Shown here piece by piece: positions 51,509-59,998 of a stretch of 64,000 nucleotides of DNA. Position numbers and translations under genes: made by a program. The stretch lies in the NCBI GenBank assembly GCA_019637685.1, contig JAHBVF010000008.1:62001-126000 (forward strand), read 5' to 3'. The notes beneath the pieces were generated by a model. It searched no databases, was not told the origin of the DNA, and saw only the letters and a list, made by a program, of their open reading frames with translations. Source of the stretch: Caldilineaceae bacterium. Its GTDB lineage: Bacteria > Chloroflexota > Anaerolineae > Caldilineales > Caldilineaceae. Position 1 is the first letter of the stretch. Every line of letters begins with the position of its first letter.

Positions 51509-52495
51509 TTGAAAGCACTCGTTCTGACCGGCCTGCGACAGATTGAACTCCAAGAGCTACCCATTCCCAGCCCCGGCCCTGGACAGGTGCTGGTGCGCCA
51601 CGAAGTAACGGCGATCAGCACGGGCAGTGAGGTGATTCGCTATGTGGCCGGTGCAGGACCTGCCATCGGCTATCTGGGCGCGGGTGTGGTGGAAGCCATT
51701 GGCCCCGGCGTCGAGCAGCTTCAGCCGGGCGACCGGGTGCGCACCACTGGCCCCCATCACGAGTATGTGCTGACATCCGTAGACGCCGCGCTGAAAATCC
51801 CCGACCGCGTGGACTTCGCGCAGGCCGCCTTTGCTTACCTGCCCACCCTCGTCCTCCATGCCCTGCGCCTGTGCGATTATCGCCTGGGCGAGACGCTCTG
51901 TGTATTGGGGCAGGGCGTAGTTGGTCTGATGGGCAGCGCGCTGGCCGCGGCCCAGGGCATTCCCCTGCTTGCCCTGGACACCGAAGAGACGCGGCTGGAC
52001 ATCGCCCGCCAAATGGGTATCCCCCACGCGCTCGACCCGCTGGCCCCAGACTTCCCGGCCTCACTTTCCAGTCTGGTGGGCGACAGGGGCATCGATGTGA
52101 CTGTGGACGCCACAGGCAGCTATCGGGGATTGGTGCAAGCGATGGAACTGACCCGCAAGTGGGGGCGGGTGGCTATCCTCGGCATCTACCGCCCCGACCC
52201 ACCTGATCCGGCTATGGCCGCGGCCATCCACCAGGCCTATCTGCAGAACTTCCACAGCAAGGAACTGCGTCTGGTCGGCTGCTCCAACGACCCCGCGGAG
52301 CGTTACCCGTCCCATATCTGGCGTTTTTCCATCCACGACAACACCCGTCAAAGCCTCCATCTGCTGGGGCAGGGCAGGCTCAATCTGGCCCCGGCCATCA
52401 CCCACCGCTTTGTGCCAGAGGACGGACCTGCGCTTTATGCGCGTCTTGGCCAGCGCGAGGCGGGGCTGCTGGGGGCTGTCTACGAATGGGGCTGA
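51509..52495 (+). CDS. MDR-family (zinc-type alcohol dehydrogenase-like) protein without zinc ligands
   Basis: 328 residues. The medium-chain dehydrogenase layout is clear: the N-terminal GroES-like part (GPGQVLVRHEVTAISTGSEV, GYLGAGVVEAIGPGVEQLQPGDRV) and the Rossmann part (CVLGQGVVGLMGSALAAAQG, then LALDTEE). The usual catalytic Cys after the first loop is absent (AISTGSEV), and there is no structural-zinc Cys cluster, so it resembles the zinc-independent BchC/sorbitol-like side branch. The start is TTG 51509, judged from the family start LKALVLTG; a longer frame from 51383 runs through the terminator and is unlikely. It heads the 51.5-59.9 kb run. Confidence 0.82.
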   Translation: MKALVLTGLRQIELQELPIPSPGPGQVLVRHEVTAISTGSEVIRYVAGAGPAIGYLGAGVVEAIGPGVEQLQPGDRVRTTGPHHEYVLTSVDAALKIPDRVDFAQAAFAYLPTLVLHALRLCDYRLGETLCVLGQGVVGLMGSALAAAQGIPLLALDTEETRLDIARQMGIPHALDPLAPDFPASLSSLVGDRGIDVTVDATGSYRGLVQAMELTRKWGRVAILGIYRPDPPDPAMAAAIHQAYLQNFHSKELRLVGCSNDPAERYPSHIWRFSIHDNTRQSLHLLGQGRLNLAPAITHRFVPEDGPALYARLGQREAGLLGAVYEWG

Positions 52496-52549
52496 TCCGG
52501 CAACTTTGACAGGCGAAATCAAATCCCCCCAAGAATAGAGGTTCACGCA

Positions 52550-53731
52550 ATGCCAACCCAACCAACACCCATTTTAGATGTGCGCGGACTGCCCGACGCG
52601 TCGGAGGTCGTCGTCTATAAGGACGGCGGCCTATTTCCTGTGCTGGCCCTGGCTGGCGACGCTGTGGTCGCGGTGCTGCGCGGTGGTGCCGGCCATTTGG
52701 GGCTGGATGGCCGCATGGAAATCGTGCGCTCTCTGGACGCGGGGCACACCTGGTCGCCGCCGGCTGTGGTCGCGGACAGCGACTTCGATGACCGCAACCC
52801 GGCCTTTGGCGTCACCCCCGCTGGCACACTGATTCTCGCCTATCACCGCCAGGGCAACTACGACGAGGCCGGCAACTGGCGTCCCCGCGAAGAAATGGAG
52901 AAAAGCCGCGTTGAGATTCGGGTCACCCGTTCCCACGACCAGGGGCTGACCTGGGAAACGCCCTACCCTTTGGGTGTTGAAATGTTGACGGCTGGCTCTC
53001 CTTTTGGCAAGATCGTGGCCCTGGCCGATAGCACGCTGTTGATGCCTGTCTATATCCGTCCGCTTGCCCCTCTGCCGGGCAAGCAGGCCAGTGAGGTGGC
53101 CGGCGATGGGGATTGTAGCTATTTGGTGCGTTCCCACGACGACGGTGTCACCTGGGGTGAGCCGTCGCTCATCGGAGTCAATAAGAACGAGACAGCCTTG
53201 ACAGCCCTGCCCGATGGCGGGGTATTGGCGCTGATGCGCAGCACACCTCCGGATCAGGCGCTCTACAGCGCGCGCTCGGATGATGGCGGTCGCACCTGGT
53301 CGTCGCCCGTGCAGGTGACCGGCGCACGGCAACACCCGGCGGATCTGGTACAATTGGCGAACGGCGATATTCTGATGACCTACGGCAACCGTACCGCGCC
53401 CTATCGCATCGAAGGCAAAGTCAGCCGGGACGGGGGACGCAGTTGGTTGGCCCCGCTGCTCACCTTTTCCGCACCCCTGTACGGATACGACCTGCCGCCG
53501 GAGCGACCCACCGACCTGGGCTATCCGTCCAGCGTTGTGCAGCGGGGGAGCGGTCCCGGCCAGGGCGTGACAATCTATTACTACAATCCATCCGTGCGCA
53601 AGCCCTGGCAGCGCGAAGACCGCAGCGCCGAAAGCCGCTATCTGGCGCGAGATTACTGCGCCGTCGCGGTGACGTGGCAGGAAGAAGCATTGATTGCCGC
53701 TATTGACCGAATGACAGATGGGAGAAAATGA
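52550..53731 (+). CDS. Sialidase-like protein with five Asp boxes
   Basis: 393 residues. Asp boxes are at 61-68 (SLDAGHTW), 128-135 (SHDQGLTW), 195-202 (SHDDGVTW), 243-250 (SDDGGRTW) and 292-299 (SRDGGRSW), giving a six-bladed BNR/sialidase propeller. The Arg triad of true sialidases cannot be confirmed by eye. No signal peptide, so it would act on imported material. The stop overlaps the SDR start by four bases. Function could be an exo-glycosidase or a lyase of the same fold. Confidence 0.83.
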   Translation: MPTQPTPILDVRGLPDASEVVVYKDGGLFPVLALAGDAVVAVLRGGAGHLGLDGRMEIVRSLDAGHTWSPPAVVADSDFDDRNPAFGVTPAGTLILAYHRQGNYDEAGNWRPREEMEKSRVEIRVTRSHDQGLTWETPYPLGVEMLTAGSPFGKIVALADSTLLMPVYIRPLAPLPGKQASEVAGDGDCSYLVRSHDDGVTWGEPSLIGVNKNETALTALPDGGVLALMRSTPPDQALYSARSDDGGRTWSSPVQVTGARQHPADLVQLANGDILMTYGNRTAPYRIEGKVSRDGGRSWLAPLLTFSAPLYGYDLPPERPTDLGYPSSVVQRGSGPGQGVTIYYYNPSVRKPWQREDRSAESRYLARDYCAVAVTWQEEALIAAIDRMTDGRK

Positions 53732-54513
53732 TGCAACGATTTGAAGGCAAGACAGCCCTGATCACAGGCGCTTCCCGGGGGATCGGGCGGGGCATTGCCC
53801 TTTGCCTGGCCGCGGAGGGCGCGGATGTGGTGGTGAACTACCGCACACACCCGGACGAAGCCCAATCGGTGGCGGATGAGATTACGGAGATGGGCCGCCA
53901 GGCAATGATCTGGCAAGCAGACGTGGCTGACCGCTCCGCGTTGGAGGCTATGTTCGCTGGAACCGTCGAGCGTTTTGGCCGCGTGGATGTGGTGGTTCCC
54001 AATGCCGCTTTTTCCATCCGGGAGCCGGTGCTCGAAGCGAAGTGGGAAAACGTCCGGCGCACGATTGATGTGACCCAATTGGGGGTTTTTCACACCTGTC
54101 AGTTGGCCGCGCAACAGATGGCTACACAATCTCTGTTGGGGCGCAGCCGGGGCAAAATTGTGATTATCAGTTCGGTCCACGAGGAAATGGCCTTCGCCCT
54201 CAGCGCCGCCTACAATATGTCCAAAGCGGCCATCAACCACCTGGCGCGGACAATGGCAATTGAATTGGCCCCTCTCCGCATCAACGTCAATGTCGTCAAT
54301 CCCGGTTGGATCGACACCCCCGGCGAACGCAATTACTTCAGCGAGGAGCAGATCCGCGAGGGGGGCACCAAAATTCCCTGGGGCCGGATTGGCATCCCGG
54401 AGGATATCGGCAAAGCCGTGGCCTATCTGGCCAGCGATGATGCCGACTATGCCACCGGCTCCGTGCTGCGTGTGGACGGCGGCCTGATGGTCGGGTTGAG
54501 CGTGCCGAGCTGA
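53728..54513 (+). CDS. Short-chain dehydrogenase/reductase (SDR)
   Basis: 261 residues of classical SDR type. TGASRGIG at 13-20 binds the cofactor; PNAA at 91-94 replaces NNAG; the catalytic set is S149, Y162 and K166 (ISSVHEEM and YNMSKAAIN). The C-terminus ends GSVLRVDGGLMVGLSVPS, as in glucose/sugar-acid dehydrogenases. It should interconvert a secondary alcohol and ketone with NAD(P). In a sugar-acid route it could oxidise a 2-keto-3-deoxy acid before an FAH-type hydrolase. ATG 53728 with GGGAGAAA upstream; overlaps the sialidase-like gene. Confidence 0.9.
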   Translation: MMQRFEGKTALITGASRGIGRGIALCLAAEGADVVVNYRTHPDEAQSVADEITEMGRQAMIWQADVADRSALEAMFAGTVERFGRVDVVVPNAAFSIREPVLEAKWENVRRTIDVTQLGVFHTCQLAAQQMATQSLLGRSRGKIVIISSVHEEMAFALSAAYNMSKAAINHLARTMAIELAPLRINVNVVNPGWIDTPGERNYFSEEQIREGGTKIPWGRIGIPEDIGKAVAYLASDDADYATGSVLRVDGGLMVGLSVPS

Positions 54514-54514
54514 C

Positions 54515-55258
54515 ATGCATACGAGTACCAGGCTCGCTTCAACTGACTTCCAGTATTGGCAACACACGGGCCAGGAGGCGGCTAAAATTTCCTTTGCCGA
54601 CTTTTGCCCCCAGTACCACGAACTTGATCGGGTTGGGGTCGTTTCGCCCTGTCTGGCGGACGGGATCCTCCACACGGGGCGGACGTTGCTGGCATTGACC
54701 ACCGCATTCTACGATTGCCAGCGCGCCCGCTCCTCGGATTTCTTCGACTATCCACAGCATTTTGCGTTTGTGGGCACCGCTTACGGGAACGCCGGGGAAG
54801 TGGACGTGCAGACAGCACCGCGGCTGCGCGCGCCCAATATGCCAGCCACATGGGATGCGTGGGGATGGCTGGATGTGTGGCCTGGCAACAAATGGATCAC
54901 CGCGCCACCGACCGCCACCGGTCTGTTGCAGCGTGTCTTTGACTTCCAGATCAACCGGTTGTTCTGGCCCCAGGAACTGTTGCCCGCGGCAGGCGAACCA
55001 GCTTTGCCTGCCTATGCCTATCAAATGTTGCGCACACGCCTGAAGTCCGTCTATTTCTACACGACCGCGACGTTCGACCAGGCGCATGGCTCAGTAATTG
55101 AAGTGCGCGCCGCCTCTGTTGCCAACAAGCTATGGCAGGAGAGTATCGGCAAACTGCCAGGCACTGATCAGAACCCGCAGCCGCTCCCGCAGACGGATCG
55201 CCTGCAACGAGTCGACATTGACGACTTTCTCAACACGCTCAATCCGACGAAATCTTGA
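54515..55258 (+). CDS. Unrecognised 247-residue protein
   Basis: I do not recognise the family. It is a soluble protein rich in aromatic residues: DFFDYPQHFAFVGTAYGN, TWDAWGWLDVWPGNKWI and FDFQINRLFWPQELL. No Walker, HxH, CxxC or SDR motif, no signal peptide and no membrane helix are visible. Two Cys (FCPQYHEL and VSPCLADG) are not paired in a known pattern. It begins one base after the SDR stop, and the PPOX-type gene starts 10 bases after it, so it is certainly part of the operon. It may be a subunit or an accessory factor of this pathway. Confidence 0.75.
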   Translation: MHTSTRLASTDFQYWQHTGQEAAKISFADFCPQYHELDRVGVVSPCLADGILHTGRTLLALTTAFYDCQRARSSDFFDYPQHFAFVGTAYGNAGEVDVQTAPRLRAPNMPATWDAWGWLDVWPGNKWITAPPTATGLLQRVFDFQINRLFWPQELLPAAGEPALPAYAYQMLRTRLKSVYFYTTATFDQAHGSVIEVRAASVANKLWQESIGKLPGTDQNPQPLPQTDRLQRVDIDDFLNTLNPTKS

Positions 55259-55268
55259 GGAGACTCCC

Positions 55269-55694
55269 ATGCCGACAATGAATCCGCCCGAAATCGACAG
55301 CTTTCTGGCAGAGCCGCGCCACGCGATTGTGGGCACTGTGGCAGGCGATGGCGCGCCCCAGCTCAGCCCCGTCTGGTATATCTACGAAGGCGGTCGTTTC
55401 TACATCGGCATCACCAGCGACACGGCCAAATACCGCAACCTGCGCCGGGATCAGCGCATCAGCCTCTGCATCGATGGCGGGCGGGCGGATGTGCGCACAG
55501 TAATGGTGGCTGGCACGGCAGAATTGTACGAAAAGGATCACCCCCTGCAGGGGGCCATGCGCGGGCGGCTGATCTCCCACTACATCGCCGATGCCGAGGA
55601 AGCCCGTCGCTATGCCGAGTCCAGCCAGGACTGGGACGCGGTGCTTGTCGTCGTCACCCCCCAGAAGATCATCACACAAAATTTTGCAGCATAA
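55269..55694 (+). CDS. Pyridoxamine 5'-phosphate oxidase-like split-barrel flavoprotein
   Basis: 141 residues, the length of a single PPOX/F420-type split barrel. Features: FLAEPRHAIVGTVAGDGAPQ, SPVWYIYEGGRFYIGITSDT, AKYRNLRRDQRISLCIDGG and the last-strand VVVTPQKIITQN. Such proteins bind FMN or F420 and reduce a small substrate, or remain uncharacterised. I chose ATG 55269 because GAGGAGA lies at 55257-55263; the long frame from 55098 overlaps the previous gene. It lies 23 bases before the aminotransferase gene. Confidence 0.85.
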   Translation: MPTMNPPEIDSFLAEPRHAIVGTVAGDGAPQLSPVWYIYEGGRFYIGITSDTAKYRNLRRDQRISLCIDGGRADVRTVMVAGTAELYEKDHPLQGAMRGRLISHYIADAEEARRYAESSQDWDAVLVVVTPQKIITQNFAA

Positions 55695-55717
55695 CCCCAC
55701 TTCCAAAGGAAGCCGCG

Positions 55718-56905
55718 ATGAACCAGACAATCCAACGCATAGGCGAACGGGAGCGCGCCTATGTGCAGCAGGTGCTGGACTCACAGTTCCGCAGTTCCGC
55801 GGGCAGCCTGATGACCAAACCATTGGAGCAGCTTTTCGCCGAGACCTTTGACTCCCGTTTTGCCATTGCCTTTGTCAACGGCACAGCGACAATGCATGCC
55901 GCCCTGGCCGCGGCGGGCGTGGGCGCGGGGGATGAGGTGATTGTCCCGCCCCTGACAATGGCCTCGACTGCCTTTGCCGCGCTGCACGCCAATGCCATCC
56001 CCGTCTTTGCCGATATCGATCCGGACACCTGGACGATTGATCCCCAGGCCATTGCCGCCTGTATAACCCCGCGCACCAAAGCCATTATTCCGGTTTCCAT
56101 CTATGGCCTGGCCCCCGATATGGACGCGATAATGGAACTGGCTGCCCGCCACAATCTCTTCGTCCTGGAGGACGACGCCGAATGTTTTCGGGGCTATTAT
56201 AAGGGACGCATCGTTGGCAGCATCGGTCACGCCTCCAGTTTCAGCTTCCAGAGCACCAAACACATGACCAGCGGCGAAGGGGGGATGATCACCACCAACG
56301 ACGAAGAACTGGCTGAGCGCATTCGCCGTTTCAACAGTCTGGGCTATGCCGCGGTGGGCGCGGCCGCGGGCAAAGGCAAAATCACCCGCGAGACGATCCA
56401 GGACCCGGTGTATGAACGCCACGCATCGGTCGGTTTCAACTATCGCATGCCCGAACTGTGCGCGGCTGTGGCCCTGGCCCAATTGGAGCGGCTGGACGAA
56501 CTGGTCGCCCTGCGCATTGAATCGGCCCAACTCTTTGCGCAGGCATCCGCGGGCTGTTCGTGGCTGACGCCCCAGGCCACGCCCCCTGGCTATGTCCACT
56601 CCTATTGGAGTTTTGTGGCCCGCATCGCGGCGGAGGTGGATTTTTCCTGGTACGATTTTCGCAGCAAGTACAAGGAAATGGGCGGTGATGGCATCTACGC
56701 GGCCTGGCAGCTCAATCATCTGGAACCGGCCTTCCGGCGCACATCCTTTCATCCGGAGCAGGTGCAGATATTTGATCGGGGACTCTGCCCGGTGGCCGAG
56801 ACACTACAACCCCGCCTCCTCCAGTTCAAAACCAACTACTTCGACCCGGCTGTGGCCGCCCAAAAGGCGGAAGCACTGGCCAAGACCATCGCCTATTTTG
56901 GGTAA
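55718..56905 (+). CDS. DegT/DnrJ/EryC1/StrS family aminotransferase
   Basis: 395 residues. The PLP lysine is K181 in FSFQSTKHMTSGEGG, and VLEDDAECF (150-157) gives the Asp that pairs with the ring nitrogen. FVNGTATMHAALAAAGVGAG is the phosphate region, and DEVIVPPLTMASTAFAALHA matches sugar aminotransferases well. It differs strongly from the DegT gene at 27764. Probably acts on a keto-sugar or amino-sugar. AAAGGAAG precedes the ATG. The DapA-like gene starts 23 bases after the stop. Confidence 0.9.
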   Translation: MNQTIQRIGERERAYVQQVLDSQFRSSAGSLMTKPLEQLFAETFDSRFAIAFVNGTATMHAALAAAGVGAGDEVIVPPLTMASTAFAALHANAIPVFADIDPDTWTIDPQAIAACITPRTKAIIPVSIYGLAPDMDAIMELAARHNLFVLEDDAECFRGYYKGRIVGSIGHASSFSFQSTKHMTSGEGGMITTNDEELAERIRRFNSLGYAAVGAAAGKGKITRETIQDPVYERHASVGFNYRMPELCAAVALAQLERLDELVALRIESAQLFAQASAGCSWLTPQATPPGYVHSYWSFVARIAAEVDFSWYDFRSKYKEMGGDGIYAAWQLNHLEPAFRRTSFHPEQVQIFDRGLCPVAETLQPRLLQFKTNYFDPAVAAQKAEALAKTIAYFG

Positions 56906-56928
56906 GCCAATGAGGAAGGATTCGGACA

Positions 56929-57843
56929 ATGCCCCGTTATCCGCAAGCAATTTTGGTCTCCTGCGAAGCGCCGTGGGATGAGAAGGAGCAGTTGCTCGAA
57001 GATGTCTTCCGCCGTGAGATACGGATGGTGTTGGAACAGTTCAGCCATCTCTACATCTTTGGCACTGCGGGCGAAGGCTACGCGATAGACACTCCCCGTT
57101 TTCAGCAGATTGTGCAGATTTTCTACGAAGAGACGCGTGGGGCGGATGTCCACCCGATGGTGGGCGTGATTGCTCTCTCCACCGCCAATGCTGTCGAGCG
57201 GATCGCCGTGGCCTATGAGACGGGCTTTCGCGTCTTTCAGATCGCTCTGCCTGCCTGGGGCGCGCTCAACGACCGGGAGGTGATGACCTTCTTCCGGGAT
57301 GTCTGCGGTGCGTTTCCTGCGGCCCAATTTCTGCACTACAATCTGCCCCGGGCCAAGCGCTTGCTGGCCGGGGCCGATTATCGCAAGCTGATCGACGCCG
57401 TGCCCAATCTGGTCGCCACCAAAAACACCGGCGGCGGGCTGGAGCGGGCGGCTGATCTGATGACCCACGCGCCCGAACTGCAACACTTCTTCGGCGAGCA
57501 GAACTTCCCCCACGGCTGTCTGTACGGCGAATGTTCTCTGCTCTCTTCCTTTGGGCCGATGACGCCCCACAAAGCCAAGGCACTCTTCGAGGCAGGACGC
57601 CAGCGCGATATGGCGGCAATGTTCTCCCTGCAAAAGGAGTTTCACGAGATGCTGCACGGCGCGCTGGGTCCGCTCCTGGCCGAGGGACGCATTGACGGGG
57701 CTTACGACAAGCTCCTGGTGCGGCTGGGTGGATTGGAAGAGATGCCTCTGCGTCTGCTCTCGCCGTATGAGGGATTCAGCGAAGAGCAATACCAGGCGTG
57801 CAAAGAGCGACTGCAGGCAGATTTTGCGGAGTGGCTGCCATGA
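56929..57843 (+). CDS. DapA-family (N-acetylneuraminate lyase / DHDPS-like) aldolase
   Basis: 304 residues of class I aldolase TIM barrel. Schiff-base K165 in LVATKNTGGG, catalytic Y137 in FLHYNLPRA, and FGTAGEGYAI (44-53) as the carboxylate-binding loop. The family covers N-acetylneuraminate lyase, dihydrodipicolinate synthase, KDG aldolase and others; near sialidase-like proteins and sugar dehydrogenases, a keto-acid aldolase on a sugar acid or sialic-acid-like compound is a fair guess. The stop overlaps the next ATG (ATGA). Confidence 0.88.
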   Translation: MPRYPQAILVSCEAPWDEKEQLLEDVFRREIRMVLEQFSHLYIFGTAGEGYAIDTPRFQQIVQIFYEETRGADVHPMVGVIALSTANAVERIAVAYETGFRVFQIALPAWGALNDREVMTFFRDVCGAFPAAQFLHYNLPRAKRLLAGADYRKLIDAVPNLVATKNTGGGLERAADLMTHAPELQHFFGEQNFPHGCLYGECSLLSSFGPMTPHKAKALFEAGRQRDMAAMFSLQKEFHEMLHGALGPLLAEGRIDGAYDKLLVRLGGLEEMPLRLLSPYEGFSEEQYQACKERLQADFAEWLP

Positions 57844-58934
57844 ACAGATTGATTGGTCAACCAAAATCAGCGCTGGACACGCCCGCGCTCTGGACCGATC
57901 TGGACCGACTGGAGCAGAACATCACCAGCCTGGCCCGCCATTTTCAGCACGCGGGTGTACATTGGCGGCCCCATACCAAAGGCGTCAAAATCCCGGCCAT
58001 CGCCCACAAGCTGTTGGCAGCCGGCGCGATTGGCATCACCTGCGCCAAGCTGGGCGAGGCCGAAGTGATGGTCGCCGCGGGGATCCGTGACATTCTTATT
58101 GCCAACCAGATTACAGGCCGACACAAACTACCCCGCCTGGCCAATCTCTGCCGCCAGGCTGATGTGAAGGTTGCGGTGGACAACCCCCGCAATGTGGCGG
58201 CATTGGGTGAGGCTGCCACTGCCTTCGGCGCAGAGATCGGCGTGCTGATCGAACTCGACTGTGGGATGGAGCGGGCCGGGGTGCCGCCGGGCGCGGCTGT
58301 GCTGGCCCTGGCCCGGCTCATCACTCAAACGCCTGGTGTACGCTTGCGGGGTTTGATGACGTGGGAGGGCCACGCGCTGGACATCAGCGACCCGGCACAG
58401 AAGCGGCAGGAGATCGAGCGCAGCATCGGGCTGATCACCAGCAGCGCCGAACTGTGCCGAAGCCAGGGCATCCCCATCGAGATTGTGTCGGGCGGCGGCA
58501 GTGGAACCTATAAAGTGACCCCATTTCTACCCGGTATGACGGAGATTCAGGCCGGGGGCGCTATCTTCTGTGATGTCACCTATCAGAGTTGGGGAATTGA
58601 CCTCCAGCCCGCACTCTTTGTCCAGACCACAGTGACCAGCCGCCCAAACCCACAGCGCATCATCTGCGACGCCGGTTTCAAGTCCTTGCCCAGCAATGAA
58701 TCGCCGCCCGCGCCGCTGGGATTGGCGCAAAAAGTGCTGACTGTCGTCTCGTCTGCCGAGCACGGCGGGCTGGAGTTGGAAAGCCCCAATAGTATGCTGG
58801 AAGTCGGCGATCTGCTCGACTTTGTGGTGGGCTATGGCGACGGGACAGTCTATCTGCACGACGTGATGGTGGGCGTGCGCGGGGGTATCATCGAATGTGT
58901 CTGGCCGATTTTGGGGCGGGGCAAACTACACTGA
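57840..58934 (+). CDS. D-threonine aldolase / D-serine dehydratase-like PLP protein (fold type III)
   Basis: 364 residues. ALWTDLDRLEQNITSLARHF and HWRPHTKGVKIP give the alanine-racemase-like barrel with PLP K47 (PHTK). Later strands have VGVLIELDCGMERAGVPPG and IVSGGGSGTYKVTPFLPGMTE, as in D-threonine aldolase and D-serine dehydratase. The C-terminal metal pair of those enzymes is not obvious (GYGDGTVYLHDVMVGVRGG contains H and D), so the exact reaction is uncertain. ATG 57840 overlaps the aldolase stop, and the stop overlaps the next ATG (TGATG). Confidence 0.83.
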   Translation: MNRLIGQPKSALDTPALWTDLDRLEQNITSLARHFQHAGVHWRPHTKGVKIPAIAHKLLAAGAIGITCAKLGEAEVMVAAGIRDILIANQITGRHKLPRLANLCRQADVKVAVDNPRNVAALGEAATAFGAEIGVLIELDCGMERAGVPPGAAVLALARLITQTPGVRLRGLMTWEGHALDISDPAQKRQEIERSIGLITSSAELCRSQGIPIEIVSGGGSGTYKVTPFLPGMTEIQAGGAIFCDVTYQSWGIDLQPALFVQTTVTSRPNPQRIICDAGFKSLPSNESPPAPLGLAQKVLTVVSSAEHGGLELESPNSMLEVGDLLDFVVGYGDGTVYLHDVMVGVRGGIIECVWPILGRGKLH

Positions 58935-59914
58935 TGAATTTTCAAGATTTCCACATTTCCGCGCTGCCCCGCAATCAAAAACAGCGGGGCTGGCTGACTG
59001 TTGCCACACGGGCTGACGGGGGCGAATGGCGGTTGCCGCTGCTGTATGTGACAGGCGCAGAACCAGGGCCGACACTGGTGGTGACAGCAGCCGTACACGG
59101 CGACGAGTACGAGGGCGTGGAGGCGATTCCGCGGATATTTCACAAAGTTCAACCCAACGCGCTGCTGGGAACGCTGGTGATGCTACCGGTCTGCAATGTG
59201 CCGGCCTATGAAGCAGCCCAGCGCAGCAGCCCGGTGGATGGCCTCAATCTGGCGCGGGTCTTTCCCGGCGAGGCCCACGGCTCGATCACCCAACGTATTG
59301 CCCATTGGATCACCCAGGGACTGTTGCGTCACGCCGACTTTTACATCGATCTGCACAGCGGAGGCGCGGCCTATCACATCCCTACGCTGATCGGCTATAT
59401 CCACGATGAGGGGGAATTGGGGCAGCACTCTCTGGCGGGTGCTCGCGCGTTTGGCGCGCCCATCCTTTGGGGACACCCGTTGCCCTTGGCTTCGGGCCGC
59501 ACCCTCTCCGCGGCCATTGATTTGGGCGTGCCTTCTCTCTACACAGAAGCGCCCGGCGGTGGCTATGCCCGGCCAGACGACGTGGATTGCTTTACTGAAG
59601 GCGTGCTCAATGTGATGAAACATTTGGGCATGCTGGGGGGAAACCCACAGCCACGTTCGACCACACATCACCTTTTGGGCGATGGCAATCTGGATCAGGT
59701 TATTGCGGCTGATGTGGCCGGATATTTCCGGGCAACGGTGGAATTGCTGGACGAAGTTGTCGCCGGGCAACGCCTTGGGATTGTCCGCGATCTGTTTGGC
59801 GAGGTGTTGCAGGAAATCGTGGCCGAGCAGGACGGCGTTGTGATAATGCTGCGCCGATTCCACCGGGTGCATGTGGGGGATGGGTTGCTACACTTGACCG
59901 CGCGGGTCGGCTAA
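58934..59914 (+). CDS. Succinylglutamate desuccinylase/aspartoacylase family (M14-like) protein
   Basis: 326 residues. The zinc ligands are H55 and E58 (AAVHGDEYEG) and H141 (IDLHSGGAA). DGLNLARVFPG at 102-112 matches the DGxNxxRxFPG substrate loop. The C-terminal beta-rich part (VAGYFRATVELLDEVVAGQR) is as in AstE-type proteins. Family enzymes cleave N-acyl amino acids or similar amides. After the PLP enzyme and DapA-like aldolase, it suggests release of an acyl group from an amino-acid-containing product. It is the last gene of the plus-strand run and meets a convergent terminator. Confidence 0.87.
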   Translation: MNFQDFHISALPRNQKQRGWLTVATRADGGEWRLPLLYVTGAEPGPTLVVTAAVHGDEYEGVEAIPRIFHKVQPNALLGTLVMLPVCNVPAYEAAQRSSPVDGLNLARVFPGEAHGSITQRIAHWITQGLLRHADFYIDLHSGGAAYHIPTLIGYIHDEGELGQHSLAGARAFGAPILWGHPLPLASGRTLSAAIDLGVPSLYTEAPGGGYARPDDVDCFTEGVLNVMKHLGMLGGNPQPRSTTHHLLGDGNLDQVIAADVAGYFRATVELLDEVVAGQRLGIVRDLFGEVLQEIVAEQDGVVIMLRRFHRVHVGDGLLHLTARVG

Positions 59915-59924
59915 AACGATAAGA

Positions 59925-59961
59925 GTGGCTGGTTGTATCACAGATGGACACAATCAGCCAC
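59925..59961. terminator. Bidirectional terminator hairpin between convergent genes
   Basis: GTGGCTGGTTGT (59925-59936) pairs with ACAATCAGCCAC (59950-59961), 12 pairs with one G-T wobble, thirteen-base loop. It lies between the converging genes ending at 59914 and 59999. The region beyond is AT-rich (GTGTATTTTTGTG). Confidence 0.65.
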
Positions 59962-59998
59962 CCCCGCAAGAATACGTGTATTTTTGTGATAGTGCCGG

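Noticed and set aside
57840..58934. Calling this gene a firm D-threonine aldolase
   Set aside because: The PLP barrel is clear, but the C-terminal metal pair that defines the aldolases and D-serine dehydratases cannot be confirmed, so only the fold-level call is given.
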